NCBI GenBank assembly: GCA_017871115.1
Contig: JAFCIZ010000005.1
Span: 1,403,501-1,467,500 of the forward strand
From: Cunninghamella blakesleeana
Lineage: Eukaryota; Mucoromycota; Mucoromycetes; Mucorales; Cunninghamellaceae
Direction of reading: 5' to 3'
Length of the DNA stretch: 64,000 bases
Below the pieces are notes generated by a model that searched no databases, was not told the origin of the DNA, and saw only the letters and a program-made list of their open reading frames with translations. The stretch's first letter is position 1. Each line of letters starts with the position of its first letter. Below, piece by piece: positions 1 through 9,877 of the stretch. Both the position numbers and the translations under genes were made by a program.

Positions 1-76
1 AAGAATCTGGTGTTGATACTTTACTATCTTGATGTGAATTAAGTCTTAATTTAATTTTAATAGGTGGTTGTGTCAT
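1..76 (-). CDS. N-terminal fragment of an unidentified protein
   Basis: An ATG on the minus strand at 76-74 opens a frame that stays open to the window edge (25 codons), starting MTQPPIKIKLRLNSHQDSK. The basic, Lys/Ile-rich start followed by polar residues is compatible with a nuclear protein, but I do not recognise the family. It lies upstream of, and on the same strand as, nothing else in the window; the gene continues outside. Confidence is limited by the short length. Confidence 0.45.
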   Translation of the reverse strand, partial: MTQPPIKIKLRLNSHQDSKVSTPDS

Positions 77-275
77 TTTATTTTATTTTATATATATTAA
101 AGTAATGAAAAAAATTATTGAAAGAAAAAACGAAAAAAAAAAAAAAAACTGAAATCGGATTTTTAAAAGAAAATTATCCAAATCTACATTAATTTTTTTA
201 AAATTCGGGGAAAATAAATGTATGAAAATCAAAATATATTTATATCGAAAAGAACAAATTACATACATATAAAAC

Positions 276-310
<35 letters not shown>

Positions 311-449
311 AATATATTAAAACAAAATAATAACGAAATAAAATAAATAAATAAATAAATAATAATAATGATAATAATGATAATAATCAAATAATATATA
401 TTTATATAGAAATTAATACATGGTTGTAATATTAAGCATTAAATAAAAA
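77..449. other. AT-rich intergenic spacer
   Basis: This stretch holds homopolymer A/T runs, a TA microsatellite around 278-310 and AATA/ATAA short tandem repeats around 340-390. The one long open frame in it (minus strand, 83-277) is a Phe/Ile/Lys low-complexity run without family resemblance. I see no gene. Confidence 0.6.
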
Positions 450-2433
450 TTACAGTTGCATTTCGAAATCATTCCAGCCTAATCCCAACAAAGAAGCCTG
501 ATCAACAGAAAAGGCATTACTAACAAGTTCAGTTCTTGAATGTAAAGAAGCATGGTTGATAGCATGAAAAGAATTGGAGGAAAATAAATGCTGATGAGGA
601 TTTTGCTCATATCTATCATTAGAATAACCAGAAGAAAAACTATGTGGAACATAATGATTAAAATGATAATCTGACCCTACACCAACTGAAGTATGTGGAA
701 TATGATGATGTGTTTGTGTTTGTGTTTGTTTTTGTTGTTGCTGTTGTTCATGATGCCTTTGTCCTGAAACTTGAGGTATAGATGAGCTTACATGATCTTG
801 ATTTGATAAATTATCTATAAATAAATAAGTAAAAAAAAAAATATCATATGAGCATAAAAGGTTAAGACTAAAAAAAAAAAAAAAAAAACATTCTATTTTT
901 CTTTTTCTTTTTCTTTTTTTTTTTTTTTTTTTTTTACCACGGAATGAAATAGATTGTTTATATAAATTGGCAAAGTCATTTTTTTCTGTATTATTGTTAC
1001 TTATATTGGAATTATTATTTATATTTTTTAAAATGGGTGAAGAATGTTTAGTAGTTATAGATGATGATGTAGAAGTAGAAAGAGGAGAAGGAAGGTATGC
1101 ATTTTCAGTGAATTGATATGAATTTGGTGAATATGAATTTTGTTGATAATTAAGATGGTTTGATTGAGAAGTATATTGCGTTGTTGCCGTAGGTGAAGGT
1201 GACGATAATGGTGAATGTATGGTCATATTTAATTTCTGTTGTTGGTGATGATGAGCTGTTGGTAATGGAGTTGAAGGTGAATTAAATAGATTTAAATCGT
1301 ATGATTGTGATGATTGTGAATAATTTATCGCTTGTTCTTGAGGTGATAAAGAATGTGAGTTTAAACTTGATGATAATGATGATGCTGTCAATAATGAATT
1401 TTGATGTAAAGAAGTAGGTGTTGAGGGATTATTATTACTATTAATACTACTTATACTACTGATACTAGATCTAGAAGTGGATCGACTGCTTGATAATTGC
1501 ATATAAGATGTTCTTCTTTTTTGCTTTGTTGATATTGATGGTTTTTCAGACGTAGCACTTTTAGTTGATTTATTTTTTTTATTATCTAAAGTAAAAATAA
1601 ATGCAATAAATGCAAATATAAATATATATTTAATTATTTTTATATTAAAACTTGTATTTATTTATTTATTTCTTTTCATGATTATTATGATTATGATTAC
1701 AATTATTATTTACCTTCAAAGGACTGATCACCATTTGATGCATCATCGAGATAAAAGGGAATTCTAAAGTTTTGGCTGCGAAGTAGTTCAGGTGATATTT
1801 CAATAGAAGCTAACTCAGGTATATCGGAGGGAGTTTGGAACTTATTTATTAATATATCATCTTTGTTGTAATAACTAATTAAATGTAACTGAACTCCGTT
1901 CACCATAAGAGACATTGATTTTTTAATAAGACCATTAGGTTTAAAACGATAAGTACTACGCAAAGACCCAAATAAGGCTCTTTCCTTTTGTCTTTTAGAA
2001 AGTAGAGTCAACCCAGAAGTTATTAGTTGAGGATCTTCTATCTGATTGTCACCGTTTTTTTTATCATCTAATTCTCTATAAATTAAAAAGTTGCCTAATA
2101 TTCTTGAAGGGCTCCAAACTAAACCATCTGTCCAACGTTTAATTCCTATTATATATAATGGGATGTTAGTAGAGTATTAATAGTAATAGAAAAATAAAGA
2201 AAATAGATAATGAATTTAACTTGACTATTTTATATTCATTTTTATTTATTAATTAACTCACCACTTTCGTTTTCATTAAAACAAAAAACAGCACCACTTT
2301 TAATTAATTGTCTTTCTTGTTCTTGTAATCTTCTTCTTACACGAGGTAAAATACCTTGTCTACTTGCTTCTAATAAAATTAATGAATCGTGAGTGGTTTC
2401 CACATATCCAAAAAATGTTTCCACAATAGGCAT
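450..2433 (-). CDS. WOPR-domain transcription factor (Gti1/Pac2/Wor1 family)
   Basis: Four minus-strand exons, 2433-2262, 2145-1714, 1585-938 and 814-450, give 538 aa. The first two exons encode the WOPR DNA-binding domain: it opens with ETFFGYVETTHDSLILLEA, contains RQGILPRVRRRL, and across intron 1 reads ESGIKRWTDG then LVWSPSRILGNFLIYRE; the second half of the domain carries YRFKPNGLIKKSMS and HLISYYNKDD. Known members (Wor1, Ryp1, Pac2, Gti1) are nuclear regulators of morphological switching, gluconate uptake or pathogenesis. The rest (about residue 200 onward) is low-complexity Ser/Asn/Gln/His with a Gln/Thr block near 690-760, typical of fungal activator tails. Intron 3 (937-815) is mostly poly-A/poly-T and happens to lack stops, so an unspliced reading would insert a Lys/Phe run; phase and GT/AG ends support removal. 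The specific target is unknown. Confidence 0.9.
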
Positions 2434-3023
2434 GATTTTTTTATTTGTGTATGTGGAAAAAAATAATTATAATAATAATAAAAAAAAAGGTACAATAAAA
2501 AAATAATAATAAAGAGGAAGAGAGAGAAGAAAAAAAAGGAAAATCAAAAAAAAAGGGTAATATGGGAAGATTAAAAAAGCGGAGTTAAAAACAATTCTCC
2601 AGATTAAATTGTAGAATCTATTAATGACATAATAATTGTTACTTTTACGAAACGTTATTTTATATATCTATATAAATATATATACAAATATTAGTTACCT
2701 CCTCACATGGTATTTTACACTCATGTGTCTTCATGATCTTCAAATAGAAAAATAGTAACTCTGGATTTCTTTTTTTATTTCCAAAAAAAATAAATATAAA
2801 ATTATCAACACTATCCTAACGATAAATGTAATCATCGTCCGTCCCATTTGTCATTATTTATTGTGTTTAACTATAAAAGGGAGTTTTATTGTTGATCCTA
2901 TGATCAATTTATTTTCATCGGTATTTCAAAATAATTATATTGCCTGGGTAAGAGTAAGCATATTTTCTCTTTTAAATTAAACAAAGTCAGTTCGCCCTTC
3001 ATATACAATTGAGACCACAGATA
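2434..3023. promoter_or_regulatory. Divergent intergenic region with TATA box
   Basis: 590 bp separate the minus-strand WOPR gene from the plus-strand orphan. A canonical TATAAA is at 2872-2877, inside CTATAAAAGG, about 150 bp before the orphan's ATG, and is the likely core promoter of that gene. The WOPR-proximal half is A-rich with AGAGAG/GAAAAA tracts. No other element is recognisable. Confidence 0.45.
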
Positions 3024-4271
3024 ATGGGAAGATTACCATCCGAATTGGTGAACAAAATAATCGACTTTACTGAAACACCTTACATCGCCTATATGTTGGG
3101 CATAGAGCCCAGTAAGAAGACTCTCTTTTTAGGCGGAGGAGTGTTGATCTCATTAGAATATATCCTAACGCTGGGAGGAGATATAAAGACCTTAATGTTT
3201 ATGAAGAAATATATCCCTCCTTATCTAGCTATTTATAAGGCTGTATGCAGTATGGATCCAATGATGGTGATTAGAGTGTGCCTTATATGGAATAGTTGGA
3301 CTTCAAATCTTGCCTATAGTATGTCGTTTGAAAAGAAATTCAAGTGGGGCATAGAGAATATAAAACATGGTAATGTACCAATCACTCAGGGTATGTACTT
3401 AAGGAACAATATGTTCGACAATCTAGCGCTAGAAAATGGCATATCACATCAAATTGACATATATGACATTGTTAACAGTAATCTTAGCGAAGATATGTAT
3501 GACATATGCATTAAAGACGACCCAGAGAGACTTGCTGTAGCGAAGATCTTAAGAGGTATATATAGGGAAGAACTATCTTTTACTTTCATAAAAGATGCAC
3601 TAAGTGATATAGAACATCCTAAAGTAAATTCTTTTTGGTATATAATCAGTGCACTGGTAATAACTAACCGATTTGATGATGCTATTTCCATATATGAACA
3701 TGGAGCCACTTGTGACTTTGCAAGTTATGAATTCTTGTCGATAATATGTATAGCTATCAGTTATAAAAGACTAGACCTTCTTGAGTATATGGATGTTGAG
3801 CATATAGAAGTATATAAGGTCCTGATGGGTATAGAGGATCCTAGAATACTATATGATATGGACCGATCTATCATTGGTTATATTCTCCTTGAGATAGGGA
3901 TGTTCGGTGATGCATATGATGTCGAACTGTTCGAAAATGGAGAAATAAAGATAGAGGATGCAATATATGGCTATTCTGATGCGTTTGATGAAATGGATAT
4001 TACAAGGACCTTTGAGCTAAACGGCTCTAACAAACGTGATATAATATGGTTGATTAATAGATCTCAGAATTCAGAACATAGAGAAATAACATCGGATACA
4101 AGGTTTATCAGTACTATCTTGCAAAATACTATAATATATTATCCCAATATGGAAAAAAATGTATATATATATGATTACCGCAAAATGTACATAGACAAAC
4201 TATATTCACCAGATATTAGTGTAGCTCATTGGATGTACTATGGTAATGGAATTATCAGAAATGAGGAGTAA
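3024..4271 (+). CDS. Intronless orphan, F-box-like start and degenerate ankyrin-like repeats
   Basis: A single uninterrupted frame of 415 codons starting at ATG 3024; an in-frame TTG at 3009 lies upstream but is not a credible eukaryotic start. The N-terminus, MGRLPSELVNKIIDFTE, has the spacing of an F-box core (LPxELxxxIxxF). Later segments such as ILTLGGDIKTLMFMKKY and IAISYKRLDLLEYM resemble degenerate ankyrin helices. It differs from all confident host genes here: no intron across 1.25 kb, no Asn/Gln/Ser tracts, and heavy use of ATA for Ile and AGA/AGG for Arg. N-terminal F-box-like plus ankyrin-like architecture is common in proteins of nucleocytoplasmic large DNA viruses and in expanded fungal families, so transfer or an endogenised fragment is possible but unproven. 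Substrate and role are unknown; if the F-box is real it could be an SCF substrate adaptor. Confidence 0.7.
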   Translation: MGRLPSELVNKIIDFTETPYIAYMLGIEPSKKTLFLGGGVLISLEYILTLGGDIKTLMFMKKYIPPYLAIYKAVCSMDPMMVIRVCLIWNSWTSNLAYSMSFEKKFKWGIENIKHGNVPITQGMYLRNNMFDNLALENGISHQIDIYDIVNSNLSEDMYDICIKDDPERLAVAKILRGIYREELSFTFIKDALSDIEHPKVNSFWYIISALVITNRFDDAISIYEHGATCDFASYEFLSIICIAISYKRLDLLEYMDVEHIEVYKVLMGIEDPRILYDMDRSIIGYILLEIGMFGDAYDVELFENGEIKIEDAIYGYSDAFDEMDITRTFELNGSNKRDIIWLINRSQNSEHREITSDTRFISTILQNTIIYYPNMEKNVYIYDYRKMYIDKLYSPDISVAHWMYYGNGIIRNEE

Positions 4272-5127
4272 TATATGTTGCACATCCATACTCTTATATT
4301 CTCATTTTAAAAAAAAAAAAATCACTACCTAGGAATAGGTGCTGTGTCTTCTAACTCACCAACTTAAATTCATGAGAATGCTATCCTGTGTTTTATCCAT
4401 CATCTCTATACCCTCAAGCTAGTTTTAGATTCCAAAGCGATTTTGACCTTAAATACCTTCCCTTTTATTTCCTAGTACAAAAGTGTATCTATTTTTTTTT
4501 AAGATTACTTTGTTCCATAAATTTTGATTTCATAATATAATAAAAATGAATTCATCGTGAAAAGAGTTTTTTTACGAATAAGAATTCCATCAAATTATTA
4601 AAATGAATATAGTACTCTAGTTTTATTATTTCAAATGCTTAATTTTTTATACATAAAAAGGAAGGAAAAAAAAAACGAATTTTGATCCACAAAAAAACCG
4701 AAAAAGAGTGATTTTTATCTTATCTTGTATATAGCTTTATAATTATTAATTTATGATCTAATAAAAAAATGGAGTAATGTTACATAATATAAAGTTGAAA
4801 TAGAGTACAAAACAAATATATACATGTATATAAATGGTGAATGTGGCAGAAGGGGTTTCGGGAACGATTCCAGCAGAGGATGATTTATTTATTTTTTTTT
4901 GTTTTTTTGGTTAACGTTTTCTATTTACTATTCAAATGTTTTAAAATAAATTTTTAGTGCAGCCTGAGGATAGTGAAGGTAAATATCTAACTACTGTAAA
5001 GATCGTCCAAATAAAGTAAAATAAAAAAACTTATCTAGTGCTAACAAAAAGTCGGAATTTTAAAACTATTTTATATTTTCCTATTTTTTTTGCTTTTTTT
5101 CCTGTTCTTTCTCTATTTTTTATAACA
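4272..5127. other. Intergenic region with an exon-like GC-richer island
   Basis: Mostly AT-rich. At 4834-4893 and about 4957-5014 there are GC-richer segments that stand out: an ATG at 4834 starts MVNVAEGVSGTIPAEDDLFI and, after a T-rich stretch ending TTTTTAG, a segment reads VQPEDSEGKYLTTVKIVQIK then stop. They could be two exons of a tiny gene, 5' untranslated exons of the deubiquitinase downstream, or a structured RNA. I cannot choose, and no clear GT donor joins them. Confidence 0.3.
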
Positions 5128-5560
5128 ATGACTTGTACACATATTATTACGACACGATTTTCACCTCCTTCGATTCATTCTAAAGTTCATAAAGAAGAAT
5201 GTACTCAATGTTTTGACTCTCAAGTAAGTATCAACAACTATTATAAATATCAATAAAGCAATAATAGCAACAATAACGACAATAACAATAATAATGATAA
5301 TATTAATAATAAAATATTAACAACTGAATAAAACTATTTTTTTTATTTGTGATTTTTTATTTTTATTTTTTAATTTAGGACTTGCCTGAGGGTATTGACG
5401 TTTGTTTGACTTGTTTTAATGGTGGATGTGTTTCAAATGATCGCCAGCACGCAAAAATTCATTATAATAAAACTTTTCATCCTTTAGCTGTTAATATTAG
5501 ACGCGTTATTAAACCAAAAAGAGTAAGTGGATAAGTATTGTATAAAACGCACATGCATGT

Positions 5561-5599
<39 letters not shown>

Positions 5600-8500
5600 A
5601 TCGAATAAATATATTTATATGTTTTTTAATTAATATTATAGGAGGAAGGATCTCCTCCGCCACAAAAAATTAGTAAATTAGAAATAGTACCTGAAGATGA
5701 ACCAAGTTATGAGTATATTACCAAGATTCGATGTTATGCCTGTAATGGTGTAGAAGCTTCAAAGGATATTAACTCTGAAGTAAGGCTTAAAGATGGATAA
5801 AATAACGTATAAAAAATGATTGGCTGTTTTGTGTTTGGAATAGAATTATAAAATAAATAAATTGTACTTTTTATTGATTGTTATTAATACTGTTGTTATT
5901 TTTTTAGATGACTAATATAGTGGATGCCATTTTATCAGTCTTATCATCAGCAAAAAAATCAGATGTAGAAGCTTGGAAAGAAGAAATATATGCTTGTGAA
6001 CATACACTTTGTTTAACCCAAGAACCACCTCATAAATTAGAACAACAGTCTTTAGCTCATTGTGCCGGTTGTGAATTGAATGAAAACTTATGGTTATGTT
6101 TAACTTGTGGAAAATTAGGCTGTGGTAGAAAACAATATGATGGATCTGGTGGAAATAATCATGCTGTTGAACATTTTAATGAAACTGGACATGCTGTTTC
6201 ATGTAAACTTGGTACCATTACACCTGAAGGAACCGCTGGTAAATAATAAAATAAACGACAAAAGAAAATACCTGCATAAGTAAAAATTGGATAATACATT
6301 GGAATTATATATATATATTAAATATGATTTTTTTTATAGACATTTATTGCTATGCCTGTGATGATGCAAAATTGGACGAAGATCTTGCTAAGCATTTAGA
6401 AAATTGGGGAATTAATATCTTACATCAATCTAAAACAGAAAAAAGCATGACAGAATTGGTAATAATAATAGTGATAAAGAAGGAAAGAAATTATTTTTTT
6501 GTATTTAGAATTTTATTTTTTATTATATTGTTAGTAATTTTTATTTTATGTTTATTTACTATTTTATTTTATAGCAATTAGAACAAAACCTTAAGTTTGA
6601 TTTTAGTATGACTACAGAAGATGGTAAACAGTTAGAACCAAGATTTGGACCTGGTTTTACTGGTATCAAAAATCTTGGAAATAGGTATTAAAAAAAAATA
6701 CATAAAATATAAAAAAATAAATAAAATAAACTAAATTTATTAACGTACCTGAGTATATTATTATTTTCTTTTTAAAATAATAATAGTTGTTATATGGCAT
6801 CTGTATTACAATCAGTATATGATATTCCTCAATTTCAAGATAGATATGGGCAACAGCTATCTGATCATGCTCAAACTTGTAATGTAGAAGATCCTGCAAA
6901 CTGTTTATATTGTCAACTTCATAAAATAGCTGATGGTCTTTTGAGTGGACGATATTCTCAGCCTCATAATTCGCCTAACGAAAATGAAATATCTACACAA
7001 GATGGGATTTCGCCTGGTATGTTTAAATCGCTTGTTGGAAAGGGACATGAAGAGTTTGCTACTATGCGTCAACAGGATGCTTATGAATTTTTCCAATATT
7101 TATGTAAAACTATATCACAAAAAGAGCATGCTACACAATCGCAAGACCCTACAAAATTATTTGATTTCAATTTGGAACATCGATTACAGTGTGGTAAATG
7201 CAATAAAGTTCGTTACCAAATTAGTGAAACCAGTGGCATATCAGTGAATGTACCAACTAAAAAAATAAATGATAATAATAATAACGATATTATCAAAGAA
7301 GACAATATTAAAGGAGATACCTCCTTATATGAACCTGTAGATTTTTATGAATGCCTGGATTTATTTACAAGTAATGAAAGTGTAGAAGGGTACCAATGTC
7401 CTAATTGTAATGAAAAAACTATTGCTCAAAAGTAAGTCATATTTATAATTGATTGATAAACCTTTTATTAGCAAGATAATCATTTAATTTTTTATCATTA
7501 TCATTACTATATTTTACATTGTATTTAATATAGATCAATCAAATTCAAGTCTTTCCCTGAAGTTTTAGTTATCCAAGCACGTAGATTTGCATTGATCGAT
7601 TGGGTACCACAAAAACTTAGTAAGTGAACTTTTTTTATTCCTTTGAATGTAAACGATTAATTTAATCAATCATTGATTATTATTATTATTATTATTATTA
7701 TTATAACTATTATTTAAAGATATTATTGTTAAATTCCCTGAGGATGTTATAAATTTTGATAAATATGTCGGACACGGAAAACAAGAGAATGAAGAACTAT
7801 TGCCAGAAGAAAACAAAACTGATGGTAAAATTAAAATTAAAATAACTAATAAAAGAAGAGAAGACTACTTGAAAAGCAAATATATCTAAATGGATTTTAA
7901 TTTAATACGACTAAAATAAATTTTAATTAGATGCTTCATTTGATGCTCTTGCTTTGGAACAGTTAATGTCTATGGGCTTTGGTGAAAATCGATGTAAACG
8001 TGCTCTTTTGAAAACTGGAAATAATGGTGCTGAGATAGCTATGAATTGGCTATTTGAACATATGGAAGATCCTGGTAAAACAATAATAATAATTACCTAA
8101 TGACTACAGTCTTATTTATTTTATTTTATTTTTGTTAAAAAATAATAATAGACATTGATGCACCTTTAGAATCTACTCAAGGAATGAAACCAGAACCAAC
8201 TCTAGAACAAATTTCAACATTATGTGAAATGGGCTTTTCTCCCGCACAGGCTAAAAAGGCACTTGGTGAAACGGTAAAAAAAAAAAAAATATATTGTACG
8301 ATGTGATGTTTATTTATTTGTATGACTTTTGTATATTTTTATATTGATTAGAATAATGATACTGAACGTGCACTTGATTGGTTATTCAGCCATCCCGACG
8401 ATCAAGGTGAAGATATCAACACAAATCAAGATACATCAGAAAAAGTAATTGGTGACTCAAATCCTCCATTTGATTATACCGTCAAATCCTTTGTTTCTCA

Positions 8501-8648
8501 TAAAGGCACTTCCATTCATTGTGGTCATTATGTTGCTCATGTTAAAAAAGGTGATGAATGGGTTCTCTTTAATGATAACAGAGTAGCTGCTACTCCAAAC
8601 CCTCCTATCAGCGAAGGTTATCTTTACTTTTTACAGCGTAAACATTAA
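5128..8648 (+). CDS. UBP14: Ubiquitin C-terminal hydrolase, isopeptidase T type (USP5/Ubp14)
   Basis: Twelve exons: 5128-5223, 5379-5522, 5642-5779, 5908-6238, 6340-6458, 6575-6684, 6787-7431, 7534-7619, 7720-7824, 7931-8074, 8152-8273 and 8352-8648, giving 778 aa, the usual size. Family members disassemble free polyubiquitin chains in cytosol and nucleus. Seen in order: an N-terminal Cys/His zinc-finger-like module (KVHKEECTQCFDSQ, CLTCFNGGC); the ZnF-UBP domain (CAGCELNENLWLCLTCGKLG, CGRKQYDGSGGNNHAVEH, YCYACDD) that in USP5 grips the free C-terminal Gly-Gly; the USP Cys box NLGNSCYM split by intron 6, carrying the nucleophile; RQQDAYEF; a CxxC pair (LQCGKCNK); two UBA domains (LEQLMSMGFGENRCKRAL and LCEMGFSPAQAKKAL); and the His box HCGHYVAHV with the final YFLQRKH. 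All catalytic motifs are intact. The start was placed at 5128 because that exon aligns with the conserved N-terminus; a non-coding upstream exon is possible. Confidence 0.95.
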
Positions 8649-9101
8649 ATAATAAATCAAAAAAAAATAGATTTGTTTTAAATCTGGATTTTTTTATAAA
8701 TAGAAATCATGTGTAAATATGTGAAACTCCTTACTTAATATTGCCAAAATAAAATAATAATAATTATTATTATGCAATTATAGGTTTATTTATTTTTATT
8801 TTAAAATATTGATCATTTTACTTTACATATAAAAAGTAATATCCTTCTTATATATACTAAATTTGAAAATATCCTCTTTTTTTTTTTTGAGGTAATAATA
8901 ATAAAACATAATGAGTTTCTTGGTATTTATTTCCTTTTTTACTCTAAAGCTTTGCAAAAAAGAAAAAATCACTGATTTAAACTCAGCCAATTCAACAAAA
9001 AAAATATATTTTAAAGATCGACACTCCCTCTTTTTTTCTCTTTCTCTTTCGCTCAATTATATATATATATATATTTACGCACCCTTAATAACAATCCGTG
9101 G
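8649..9101. other. Intergenic region, tail to head
   Basis: AT-rich spacer between the deubiquitinase and the calcium channel with a CT-rich stretch (about 9022-9055, CTCTTTCTC-type) followed by a short TA run just before the channel's start codon. Such pyrimidine tracts often lie in fungal core promoters. No gene seen. Confidence 0.5.
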
Positions 9102-9807
9102 ATGTCAATATCATCGCAACCGCACGAAGTACCTCATCTACGACAGTCTTCAAATAATCCATATAAAAATGATAATATATCGGTAGCACTAGAACAAGAT
9201 GAACCTTCAAAATTTATGAATTTTAATACTAGATCAAAATCAATTAAAAAATCTACACTGGAAAGATCTCATACACAGCGCACACAAACTATTAATATAG
9301 ATGATTTCAGGGACGCCTTTGAACATCAATTTGATACAACTATACCAAACGATAATAATAATAATAATAATGTTTTAAAAAATACATCAGCTAAAAGACA
9401 AACTTCACAGCTTATAACAGAATCAGCCAAAACTCAACGAAAAGATCGTGTAGAAAGATATGACAGGATGTATGATACTGAATATTCTGATACTGCTAAA
9501 CTAACTGAAAATATTGCTGGTATTTCACGTATGGATACAAATAATTCTTCTTCTTCTTCTTCACCTAATCCTCCCCCTCCTACAAATCCAAGAATACCTC
9601 GATTTTATGAACCACCATCCCATTATCATCAAGAAACTGAACATATTAAAAAAGTAACTTTAAAGGAACAGTTACTCAAATATACTCATGCATTATCAAC
9701 CCTTATTCAACATATGTCAAGACGTGTAGTTAATATCGAAAATATCAGTCATTCTATTCTTCTTATTCCTTCAGCATCGCTCAATAAAAATAATACAACT
9801 ACTACTT

Positions 9808-9877
<70 letters not shown>

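Noticed and set aside
83..277. Minus-strand open frame of 64 codons
   Set aside because: Product is a Phe/Ile/Lys run from poly-A/T DNA with no domain or splice context; it is a composition artefact.
815..937. Poly-Lys/poly-Phe insertion within the WOPR protein
   Set aside because: The stretch has GT and AG ends and its removal keeps phase, so it is a stop-free intron and not a protein segment.
3009..3023. Earlier in-frame start for the orphan gene
   Set aside because: The codon at 3009 is TTG; the first ATG is at 3024 and begins the F-box-like segment.
6905..7247. Open frames on either strand overlapping the UBP14 exon
   Set aside because: They are shadows of the USP domain exon, which has strong motif support in its own frame.
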